A DNA stretch of 43,949 nt from positions 10,893-54,841 of the forward strand of contig DIAS01000104.1 in the NCBI GenBank assembly GCA_002415855.1, in the 5' to 3' direction. The notes below the pieces were generated by a model that saw only the letters and a list, made by a program, of their open reading frames with translations, searched no databases and was not told the origin of the DNA. Made by a program: the position numbers and the translations under genes. The stretch is from Bacteroidales bacterium UBA5072. GTDB lineage: Bacteria; Bacteroidota; Bacteroidia; Bacteroidales; UBA10428. Shown here one piece after another: positions 25,421 to 33,076 of the stretch; position 1 is the stretch's first letter; the number at the start of each line of letters is the position of its first letter.

Positions 25421-26722
25421 TCAGTAGGTTGAGATGTTAATACGATCGATAAAATTCTCGAGGTTCCGGACCACCTGGCTGAGGAAGCTTCCGCCCAGTG
25501 CGCCGTCGATCACCCTGTGATCATAAGTCAGTGAAAGCATAACAATATCGCGCACAGCGATTCCATAAGCATTTTCCGTCTTTACCGCCCATGGTTTTTT
25601 GACAATAGTACCCACGGCCAGGATGGCTGCCTCGGGCTGGTTGATGATGGGTGTTCCCGTAAGGCTGTTGTATTGACCAATATTGGTGATGGTAAACGTT
25701 CCACCTTTGATCTCTGCCGGAAGAAGTGAACCCTGCCTCGCTCTTTCAGCCATGTCTGACACTTTACGCGCCAGACCTGCCAGGTTTTCGTGATCAGCAT
25801 TTCTGATCACCGGGACGATGAGGTTGCCGCCGGGAAGAGCAGTTGCGAATCCGATGTTGATGTTTTTGCGAATGATGATGGAATCACCGGACAAGGAGAC
25901 GTTGATACGCGGAAATTCTTTCAGTGCCTGTGCCACAGCTTCGATAAAAATGGGCGTAAACGTGAGCTTTACCTGCACGCGGTCAAAGAACGATGCCTTG
26001 TTCACTTCTCGCCAGTTGACCAGTCCGGTAATATCTGCTTCCAGGAAAGAAGTCACGTGGGGAGCAGTTTGTTTTGACCTGACCATATTCCCTGCAATAA
26101 GCTTCCGCAAACGATCCATTTCAATTACTTTATCCTCTGCGCCTGCTATGGGTTCCTGAAGATCCGGCCCCTGCCGGGGAACTGTATCCCTGCCTTTGGC
26201 AGACGGTGTATCCAAAGGTTCACTGCGGTCATTCACCATGTAATTATTGATATCATCTTTGGTAATCATGCCATTTGGCCCTGTTGCACGGATCTGATTC
26301 AATTCTCCTGCAGTAATCCCGCGCTGCTTTGCCAATTGTCTCACCAACGGTGTCAAGGCCAATCCGGAAGGCTCATCCTGCTTGGGCTTCTTCCGGCGAC
26401 TTTCATGGATCTGAATTGCATGATGCGGATCCGGTGCAGGTTCCAATGCAATTCTTTTTCCCGATGAGGAGGCACCGGATTCCCCGGTTTCAATCAGGGC
26501 AATAATTTCGCCGACTTTTGGAATCTCTCCCTCGTGGAACACCCGCCTGACGAATCTTCCGGTCACCGGTGAAGGAATCTCGGAATCAACCTTGTCAGTC
26601 GCTACCTCAACCAGCGGCTGGTCAGTTGCCACATCCTGTCCTTCCGAAACAAGCCATTTTGTGATGGTTGCTTCAATAATTCCCTCACCCATTGCAGGTA
26701 ATGCCAGTTCAAATCTTGCCAT
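25421..26722 (-). CDS. 2-oxoacid dehydrogenase E2, dihydrolipoamide acyltransferase
   Basis: A 433-residue E2 with all three parts. The lipoyl domain has EVATDKVDSEIPSP with lipoyl Lys44. The E3/E1-binding domain is LTPLVRQLAKQRGITAGELNQIRATGP. The acyltransferase core ends with YDHRVIDGALGG, with catalytic His402 and Asp406. I chose the ATG at 26722 (MARFELALPAMGEG) because lipoyl domains start this way; an ATG at 26752 would add ten residues. This start overlaps the end of the glycosyltransferase gene by 14 bases. It is the likely partner of the fused E1 at 4070-6502. The complex links branched-chain or related 2-oxoacids to acyl-CoA. Confidence 0.93.
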   Translation of the reverse strand: MARFELALPAMGEGIIEATITKWLVSEGQDVATDQPLVEVATDKVDSEIPSPVTGRFVRRVFHEGEIPKVGEIIALIETGESGASSSGKRIALEPAPDPHHAIQIHESRRKKPKQDEPSGLALTPLVRQLAKQRGITAGELNQIRATGPNGMITKDDINNYMVNDRSEPLDTPSAKGRDTVPRQGPDLQEPIAGAEDKVIEMDRLRKLIAGNMVRSKQTAPHVTSFLEADITGLVNWREVNKASFFDRVQVKLTFTPIFIEAVAQALKEFPRINVSLSGDSIIIRKNINIGFATALPGGNLIVPVIRNADHENLAGLARKVSDMAERARQGSLLPAEIKGGTFTITNIGQYNSLTGTPIINQPEAAILAVGTIVKKPWAVKTENAYGIAVRDIVMLSLTYDHRVIDGALGGSFLSQVVRNLENFIDRINISTY

Positions 26723-28730
26723 TTTCTCTGGGTTCTGTAGGTGAAACATCACAGGGATTCAATGACTTCTTCCTGCCCAAATGCCTGAATCCCGCCATAA
26801 CTATCTGAATATCATGTAATATACGGTAATCTTTTGCGTATAAAAGGTTCGCCTGATCATCGGTCTCATCTTGTGCTGCCGGACCTTTCCGTAAATCCCG
26901 GGGAGTCAGGATACCGGGCCTGATCCGGGGCAGCCCCGGATGACAGCCGCCAGTAGACCGGTAGTAGCCGACCCATGAAGAAAACCCGAAAAAAACGCTG
27001 AAGATGTTGCGAAATAATCCGGCAGGATTTCTGACAACAAAGATCAGGAAAGGATACAGCAGGAGCAGTGCCGGAGCAAGAAGCATATCAAAAAGGCGTT
27101 TCTTGCGCCGGTTGATCACTTGTGAAAGCATATTAAAATGCAGCATATACAGGTCCCCGTTGACACCATTTGAGTGGCTTCCGATAACCGATATGCTTTC
27201 GGGAGGAGCGATTTTGAAATCAATACCGGAATCCGTAAAACGGAGCATGGTTCTGATGATCTGTTCCGAGGTAACATCAGCTGAGCAGAAAATCAGCTCG
27301 TCTACCTGGTTGATCCTTGCAATCTCGTCCATTTGCCCTATATGACCAATAAAATCAGGAAATACAGGCGTATCATCCGGATTAACAAATCCGATCAGGT
27401 CCGGTGTCACCTGTGCCTGTTTTACGATGGAATAAACCCTTTTACTTTCTTGCAGTTTACCGACAATGATCATACGCTTCTTCTTTTTTGAAAACTCTAC
27501 TGAGAAATTCCTGCTGTCTGCCTTACTTAACAAAAACCGGACAGAAATTGTTGAAAACAGGGCCCACATAGTACCCATCAGGATCATGGCACGTGAAAAG
27601 CGCAGCGATTCCGGCAACAGGGCATAAATGATCAGAATGACCAGAGACCCCGCCAGAACTCCCCTGATGAGGTCGGTAAGCTTCACCCTTTTTGCATATC
27701 CCGTGGTCAGAAAAACAGAAAACAGCCATATGGCTATATAAAGCGGAACGATTACCGTTGTATATTCGGGCGGGTAATACCCTGCTCCGCCGAAGTGATG
27801 CTTTTCCCATAAAGGCATAAATGCAGCATAACCAGCATAGATCAATGCAGCATCCAACAGCGGATTGATAATGCCCAGCACGAACCGCCTGAGAATCGAC
27901 AGTCCGGCCCGGAAGTAGATGGCCAAATGGATCAGAAATGTATAGTAGCGGACCGAATTCTTTGAGAAGTGCTTCCGGGCAAAAATGATCATTGCACGGT
28001 AAAACATTATTACATAGTTAATGCTGGCTTTCCTGGTACTCTCTCCCTTGTAATGAATGATGGTGGTATACGGATAATAAATATTCCGGTAGCCTGAAAG
28101 CTGGATGCGGTAGGATAAGTCAATATCCTCCCCGTACATGAAAAATTCCTCATCCAGAAGACCTGCCTTTTCCAGGGCAGTTCTGCGGATGAACATGAAG
28201 GCCCCGGATATGACATCTACTTCATGAATTTCGTCCTTGTTCAGATTTCCCAGGTGATATTGTCCAAACTGCTTCGACCTGGGGAACAGCGCCGACAACC
28301 CGAATATCTTGTAGAAAGCCACCAAAGGAGTAGGCAATGCCCGTTTCGACTCAGGGAGATATCTCCCTTTGCCGTCAATCATCTTGACGCCCAAACAACC
28401 GACATCGGGGTGGGATTCCATATACGACAGGCATTCTGAGAATGTATCCTCCTGCACCACGGTATCGGGATTCAGTAAAAGGAGGTACCTTCCGGCTGCC
28501 CGGCGTATGGCCTGGTTGTTGGCTTTGGCAAAACCCAGGTTGGAGGAATTCGCAATGAAGGTAACCTGCGGGAACCGTTCGGCCAACATTTGCTGTGAAC
28601 CGTCGGCAGAATTGTTATCCACAACAATGACCTCGCCGCTGATTTCATGCATAGCCTTAAATACGGCATGCAGTGCTTGTTCCAGAAAGTATTTGACGTT
28701 GTAATTTACTATGATAATGGATAGATCCAT
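26709..28730 (-). CDS. GT2 glycosyltransferase fused to degenerate sugar-phosphate transferase region
   Basis: A 673-residue protein. Residues 1-about 270 are a GT2 glycosyltransferase close to the rhamnosyltransferase WbbL type: IIIVNYNVKYFLEQAL, VVDNNSADGS, the NPDT motif, and EDIDLSYRIQLSGY. Several membrane helices follow. Then comes a Rossmann-like part as in the N-half of polyprenyl-phosphate sugar transferases (KKRMIIVGKLQESKRVYSIV). The C-terminal piece has KRLFDMLLAPALLLLYPFLI, SWVGYYR, LPRIRPGILTP and LLYAKDYRILHDIQI. The catalytic segment expected between these (with the DxxPGPxFF and KFRSM blocks) appears missing, so the transferase end is probably not active alone. It is 3 bases after the TPR gene. 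Likely role: sugar transfer for a surface glycan. Confidence 0.85.
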   Translation of the reverse strand: MDLSIIIVNYNVKYFLEQALHAVFKAMHEISGEVIVVDNNSADGSQQMLAERFPQVTFIANSSNLGFAKANNQAIRRAAGRYLLLLNPDTVVQEDTFSECLSYMESHPDVGCLGVKMIDGKGRYLPESKRALPTPLVAFYKIFGLSALFPRSKQFGQYHLGNLNKDEIHEVDVISGAFMFIRRTALEKAGLLDEEFFMYGEDIDLSYRIQLSGYRNIYYPYTTIIHYKGESTRKASINYVIMFYRAMIIFARKHFSKNSVRYYTFLIHLAIYFRAGLSILRRFVLGIINPLLDAALIYAGYAAFMPLWEKHHFGGAGYYPPEYTTVIVPLYIAIWLFSVFLTTGYAKRVKLTDLIRGVLAGSLVILIIYALLPESLRFSRAMILMGTMWALFSTISVRFLLSKADSRNFSVEFSKKKKRMIIVGKLQESKRVYSIVKQAQVTPDLIGFVNPDDTPVFPDFIGHIGQMDEIARINQVDELIFCSADVTSEQIIRTMLRFTDSGIDFKIAPPESISVIGSHSNGVNGDLYMLHFNMLSQVINRRKKRLFDMLLAPALLLLYPFLIFVVRNPAGLFRNIFSVFFGFSSWVGYYRSTGGCHPGLPRIRPGILTPRDLRKGPAAQDETDDQANLLYAKDYRILHDIQIVMAGFRHLGRKKSLNPCDVSPTEPRENGKI
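26923..26941. repeat. GC-rich palindrome inside the glycosyltransferase 3' end
   Basis: ATCCGGGG and CCCCGGAT form a perfect 8-bp stem with a 3-base loop, within sequence encoding CHPGLPRIRPG. The bases around it (TGTCATCCGGGGCTGCCCCG on the minus strand) look like the intergenic repeats common in Bacteroidota, yet lie in a coding frame. Confidence 0.65.
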
Positions 28731-28733
28731 TCT

Positions 28734-29477
28734 TTAAGGAATAACCGGAATCGCCTTGGCACATTCCATCAGGGTCATCCGGCAGGCATTGGTATTGCCC
28801 AGGGTGCATGCTTTGTGGAAATAAGGGCAGGCCTTGTCTTTCTGTTCGAGCCGGTAGTACGACATCCCAAGATTAAAATACAAGGCTGCATTACCTTCAG
28901 AATAGTCCAGCACCTTCAGGAAATCCGTCGCGGCTGCAGCATAGTCTTTAATCTCATAATTTACCATTGCCCGGCTGTGATAGGCACTGGCTACGGTATC
29001 ATTCTGCTCGATTGAACTGCTGAAATCTGCAATTGCCTGTTCATATTCCATCAGATTCATATGGCTCACCCCACGTCCAAGGTAATATTTGTAAAGGTTT
29101 ATGGACGGCTGAAGTTCAATGCCACGGTCAAAATCGTCCAGGGCCTTCACGTACCTTTCTCTGGCATTGTTGATGATCCCATCGAGATAATAGAATTCCG
29201 GTACCTCCGGATATTTCCTGACAGCTTCTTCAGCGTACCGGACCGCCTCCTTCTCATTGTTCATCAGGAAATATAGGTTGATCCGCATTTGAAGCGCTTC
29301 CAGGCTGGAAGGGAACAATCTGATTGCATGCTGCGTTTTGACCAGGGCTTCCTCAAGTTTGTTCTCAGAAACCAGACCATCTGCTTCCGCAAGCAGGACA
29401 GATACCTCTGATTCTTTTTGTGCATTTGCCTGAAATGCAAATAACATTGATAAAACCAGGGCAAATATGGATTTCAT
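28734..29477 (-). CDS. Secreted TPR protein
   Basis: A 247-residue protein with signal peptide MKSIFALVLSMLFAFQANAQ, which is why I prefer the ATG at 29477 over an in-frame TTG at 29489. About five to six TPR units follow, for example ALVKTQHAIRLFPSSLEALQMR, YEQAIADFSSSIEQNDTVASAY and AALYFNLGMSYYRLEQKDKAC. The last unit has several Cys (ACPYFHKACTLGNTNACRM) that may form disulfides, as in Sel1-like repeats. TPR proteins hold partner proteins together; the partner is unknown. It lies 3 bases before the glycosyltransferase start, so the two are surely one transcript, with E2 following. Confidence 0.85.
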   Translation of the reverse strand: MKSIFALVLSMLFAFQANAQKESEVSVLLAEADGLVSENKLEEALVKTQHAIRLFPSSLEALQMRINLYFLMNNEKEAVRYAEEAVRKYPEVPEFYYLDGIINNARERYVKALDDFDRGIELQPSINLYKYYLGRGVSHMNLMEYEQAIADFSSSIEQNDTVASAYHSRAMVNYEIKDYAAAATDFLKVLDYSEGNAALYFNLGMSYYRLEQKDKACPYFHKACTLGNTNACRMTLMECAKAIPVIP

Positions 29478-29554
29478 TGCAGCATTCAAGTAGATACGAT
29501 TTTATTGCTTGAAAATACTAATTATTTCTTATTGAAGCAATATGTCAGGCGATC

Positions 29555-30400
29555 TTATTTGACCAGGTTCTTAAAATCGGATTCCAGGAATCCGTCCGGG
29601 TTTTTATCACTGATTTTATGATAGTCGAAATAGTAAAACATGGCGTCCGCGGCTCCTATGATAATTTTATAGCATCGGGCATTGAGCTTTGTGCCTTCGG
29701 GGCCCACCTTGTGTAAGAAAACCACGTCGGGATCGCGGTTCTTTATTGCCTCTTCGATATCATCCATGGTCACAATCCTGAATTTGTAAGGATAGACCTT
29801 GCTGATACGGGCCACGGTATTCACCGCAGGGGCCAGCTCCTCCTCCAGGAGATAAAGCGTTTTATCACGGATATCCTTGATGTTGTCGTTATAATGTTTG
29901 AAAACATTAGCCGAGATTATCTCAGGATGCTCCTTGAGGAGATTGGCATGGTTCTGCATAAACCGCACAAGAATGGCCAGCTTATAGGCATACCTCTCCT
30001 CTTCCACATTATAATAGGCAAGTGGTACGGAGGCAATGTCGGGCATTTCATTCAGCCTGAAATAATCGCCTCCCAGCGACAAGTGCATGAACCGGTAAGC
30101 TGCATCCGTTTTATCAGCCTCAAAGGTCACCTGCGACATATAAATGAATGAATACTGGGCGTCCATACGCTTTTCTTCAAACTCCTTGTCCGTGATAAAA
30201 TCGTAGGCCGTAATGTTCCATTCCTGCTGCATGACCTTTTTAATGATGTTGTTGTATTCCATAAGCGGGTTGTCCTGCAGGACCACCAATGTCTTGGTTG
30301 TGAAAAAAGCCATCACATCCTCACGCGAAGGAACATAACTCTGTGCATGGGCTATGCTACCCAGGGCCAAAAAGGCCATGATGATCATTAACTTCTTCAT
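29555..30400 (-). CDS. Secreted protein of unknown function
   Basis: A 281-residue protein I cannot assign. The ATG at 30400 begins a signal peptide (MKKLMIIMAFLALGSIAHAQ). The mature part has mixed alpha/beta character: KTLVVLQDNPLMEYNNIIKK, QEWNITAYDFITDKEFEE, and near the end VVFLHKVGPEGTKLNARCYK with one Cys and FYYFDYHKISDKNPDGF. There are no membrane helices after the signal and no motif known to me. It follows the gene at 30416 by about 15 bases on the same strand and is 77 bases upstream of the TPR gene. Related proteins seem to occur in Bacteroidales as conserved unknowns; this is from memory and not firm. Confidence 0.75.
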   Translation of the reverse strand: MKKLMIIMAFLALGSIAHAQSYVPSREDVMAFFTTKTLVVLQDNPLMEYNNIIKKVMQQEWNITAYDFITDKEFEEKRMDAQYSFIYMSQVTFEADKTDAAYRFMHLSLGGDYFRLNEMPDIASVPLAYYNVEEERYAYKLAILVRFMQNHANLLKEHPEIISANVFKHYNDNIKDIRDKTLYLLEEELAPAVNTVARISKVYPYKFRIVTMDDIEEAIKNRDPDVVFLHKVGPEGTKLNARCYKIIIGAADAMFYYFDYHKISDKNPDGFLESDFKNLVK

Positions 30401-30415
30401 AAACAAACTATAATT

Positions 30416-31108
30416 TTAGTTTTTTGGAAAATAAAGTGGATTTCTTTCATTGAACTTTCTTAAGTAAAGAAATTTCATCATTTTCTGTTTCTTACTGCTC
30501 AATGCTGCATATTCATCGTGAAGTTCCGGATCGGCCATCAGCAGCAATTCCAGACTCTCCACATCGTAGTCCAACACATTGCCGGTCTTGAAATCGAGCA
30601 TGTATTGGTGCATTTCAGTACTTGGTGTACTGGAATAGGGTGAATAATAGGGGCTGTAAGGGTAATTGTAATAGGGATAACCATAATTGTAATAAGGACT
30701 ATAGGCATTGCTGTTGTTATACGTTGTAAGGCTGGCAACGAAATGACAAATGCTGCCCACGATCGTAATCCTGTAATTTCCGTCGTTCAGGTTGATGTAC
30801 AATACGCCGTTTCTCGAGAATCCCCACAGATTCTTGACCGGTACTTCCTGCTTGGTACCCAGGTTATCAAAAACCTGTATTTTTTTCTCGCTGAGCACCC
30901 GTTCAAAGAAATCAGGGGCATCATACGCCACTGTGGTTATGATGCTTGACTTTGGGATAGGATTATTTTGCTTTACCTGGTCAAAGCCCAGGAAAATTCC
31001 TTCCTTGAACCTGAATTCAGGTGTGTACCTGATCATGTTGAGCGAATCCTGGGGAAAAGCAGCCAGGCTGTAAAAAGCCATTAACAGCAGAATAAATGTG
31101 CATTTCAT
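30416..31108 (-). CDS. Secreted protein of unknown function with Tyr-rich segment
   Basis: A 230-residue protein with signal peptide MKCTFILLLMAFYSLAAFPQ. The first half is a beta-rich domain (EFRFKEGIFLGFDQVKQNNP, VPVKNLWGFSRNGVLYINL). From about residue 132 there is a low-complexity segment of Tyr, Pro, Ser and Asn (SPYYNYGYPYYNYPYSPYY) of some 35 residues. A short charged helical end follows (EMHQYMLDFKTGNVLDYDVE to KKQKMMKFLYLRKFNERNPL). I do not recognise a family. Tyrosine-rich stretches can be adhesive or bind sugar, but nothing here decides that. It starts a possible unit with 29555-30400 and shares a 225-base divergent region with the hybrid kinase gene. Confidence 0.75.
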   Translation of the reverse strand: MKCTFILLLMAFYSLAAFPQDSLNMIRYTPEFRFKEGIFLGFDQVKQNNPIPKSSIITTVAYDAPDFFERVLSEKKIQVFDNLGTKQEVPVKNLWGFSRNGVLYINLNDGNYRITIVGSICHFVASLTTYNNSNAYSPYYNYGYPYYNYPYSPYYSPYSSTPSTEMHQYMLDFKTGNVLDYDVESLELLLMADPELHDEYAALSSKKQKMMKFLYLRKFNERNPLYFPKN

Positions 31109-31148
31109 GGGATCATGAAGAAATTTTCATCCTTTAAATTACCATATA

Positions 31149-31156
31149 CAAAAATA
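31149..31156 (-). promoter_or_regulatory. Possible -7 element for the two secreted unknowns
   Basis: On the minus strand TATTTTTG fits TAnnTTTG, 40 bases before the ATG at 31108. The -33 region is not clear. It is within the 225-base divergent region shared with the hybrid kinase, which contains no gene. Confidence 0.4.
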
Positions 31157-31280
31157 GGCTTAATTTCTTACCCTTGATGATTAACAGGTGATAAAAACGA
31201 ATTTCAAAAATCAGGCCGTTTTCTGTTGTTAATAGTTTCAATACCCTTACTAAACTTATTATTCAAATTATTATTATATT

Positions 31281-31288
31281 TATATTTG
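31281..31288 (+). promoter_or_regulatory. Possible -7 element for the hybrid kinase
   Basis: TATATTTG fits the TAnnTTTG consensus and lies 45 bases before the ATG at 31334, in a strongly AT-rich stretch. No good TTG box at the expected distance. Confidence 0.45.
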
Positions 31289-31333
31289 AGTTTAAATCTG
31301 CCAGGGGAGATACTTTAAACCAAGTTTTTCAGG

Positions 31334-33076
31334 ATGAATCCACTTTATATTTTTCTCGTTCGGCTTACCAAGAAACTTGAGCAACAAGCCGATCTGGATG
31401 TTATTAACAAAATGCTGATTGTTTACTTCATTAACATAACCAGTATTGTATTTGTTTTGGGATTCGCTTTTCTGGCCTTAATTTCAAAGGAGTACCCCCT
31501 TGCATGGTTCCTCTTCTCGACCACACTGGTGCTTTTTCTGATCCTGGCATTTAATTATTTCACCAACCGACAGAACCTTGTCAGAATATTGCTCACTGCT
31601 GTTTTCACAATAGTTTCCTCCTATCTTTTGTACACGGGTGGAACGACAGGTTCCGGTCATTTGTGGCTGCTGATCTTCCCTGTCTTCACAATTCCGCTCT
31701 TCGGATTGAGCAGGGGTAACCTGGTTTCATTTCTCTTCTTTCTTCTGGTCGCAGGATATTTTCTGATCCACCATAAAATCCATCCCCCACAGGAGTATAC
31801 CACTTTTTTCTTTTTGCGTATCCTGGGTGTATATGCGCTCATACACCTGCTGGTTTATCTCAACGAGTACCTGAAAGCCCATAACTATAGTGTTATGGAA
31901 AGAACGATCATAGAATCGAAAAATGAGAACCGGCAAAAAGATGATTTCCTGTCCAAATTGTCGCACCAGATCAGGACTCCGCTGAACAATCTGACCGTGG
32001 TATCGAACCTGGTTAACAAGTCCAAGCTCGATGCTGACCACCGCGATCTTTTTGACACCATTCTGGCTTCCACCATTAATCTGATCAATGTGGTCAATAA
32101 CATTGTCAAGGTTTCTGAGGTGAAAATCGAGAAAGAGCTGAGCAGCCAGGTTAACTTCGACCTGTATTCATCCATCGAAAATACCCTGAAGCTTTTCAGG
32201 GACCAGCACAAGGACCGGCTTGAAGTGGTTTTGCATGTTTCCCGTAATATCAAGACCAATTACGTAGGCGATCCGATCCGTATCAAACAAATCTTCCTGA
32301 ACATTATTGAAAACATCATCAAAGCCATTCCGGTGGATAAGCTCCTGGTTGACATAGAGATCGATGTACTGAATGAAGGGGACCAGGAATCCGATCTTGG
32401 CTTTACCATACGTTGCCCCCAATTGCAGCTGGAATCGGATGATTATGGCAATTACTATAGCAAACCGGGAATTGAAATGATCAAGGAAGGCACTTACCAG
32501 CCTGATGATTACTTTATCGATTTTACCATAGCCAAAAAGATCATTGAATATTATGGCGGAGAACTCAAAATTTCCAGCCACAGTGAACAAACAATACTTC
32601 AGTTTGGATTTGCTTTAAAGAAAGGTACTGCAGGCACATACAAGCCCGAGTATGACAAAGAAGCCACACAGCTGCTCATGGTCAAAAACAAGGTGGAGTT
32701 AAGCGATGCCAATGTGCTTCTTGTCGAGGACAATGCCATTAACCAGAAAATTATCATTCTCAGCCTGAAAAGCCATGTGAAGAATATTGATATTGCCAAC
32801 AATGGGAAGGATGCCCTCGATAAGTTCGGTACTACCAAGTACGATCTCATTTTGATGGATATCCAGATGCCTGTAATTAATGGTATTGCTGCCACCAAAA
32901 AAATCCGTGAACTGGAAGCCACCTCCAATACACAGACCCCCATCATAGCCATTACCGCCAATGCCCTGTCAGGAGACAAGGAAACCTGTCTTGCGGCCGG
33001 AATGAACGATTACATCAGCAAACCCTTCCAGGTTGAGGTGCTGGTGAATAAGATGAAAATGTTACTGGAAACTTAG
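31334..33076 (+). CDS. Hybrid histidine kinase/receiver with degenerate ATPase domain
   Basis: A 580-residue signalling protein. About six membrane helices fill residues 26-180 with no periplasmic sensor domain. A dimerisation/phosphoacceptor helix follows with FLSKLSHQIRTPLNNLTVV (His211). The HATPase region keeps the N-box shape (NIIENIIKAI, Asn323 and Asn327). However, I find no DxGxG (G1) box and no GxGL (G2) box where they belong; the sequence reads FTIRCPQLQLESDDYGNY and DYFIDFTIAKKIIEYYGGEL. The receiver is complete: acidic pair Glu465-Asp466, phosphoacceptor Asp509 in LILMDIQMPVING, Thr541, Lys563. It may therefore be unable to phosphorylate itself and act as a phosphatase or phosphotransfer partner. 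Its stop overlaps the convergent phosphatase gene by four bases. Confidence 0.88.
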   Translation: MNPLYIFLVRLTKKLEQQADLDVINKMLIVYFINITSIVFVLGFAFLALISKEYPLAWFLFSTTLVLFLILAFNYFTNRQNLVRILLTAVFTIVSSYLLYTGGTTGSGHLWLLIFPVFTIPLFGLSRGNLVSFLFFLLVAGYFLIHHKIHPPQEYTTFFFLRILGVYALIHLLVYLNEYLKAHNYSVMERTIIESKNENRQKDDFLSKLSHQIRTPLNNLTVVSNLVNKSKLDADHRDLFDTILASTINLINVVNNIVKVSEVKIEKELSSQVNFDLYSSIENTLKLFRDQHKDRLEVVLHVSRNIKTNYVGDPIRIKQIFLNIIENIIKAIPVDKLLVDIEIDVLNEGDQESDLGFTIRCPQLQLESDDYGNYYSKPGIEMIKEGTYQPDDYFIDFTIAKKIIEYYGGELKISSHSEQTILQFGFALKKGTAGTYKPEYDKEATQLLMVKNKVELSDANVLLVEDNAINQKIIILSLKSHVKNIDIANNGKDALDKFGTTKYDLILMDIQMPVINGIAATKKIRELEATSNTQTPIIAITANALSGDKETCLAAGMNDYISKPFQVEVLVNKMKMLLET

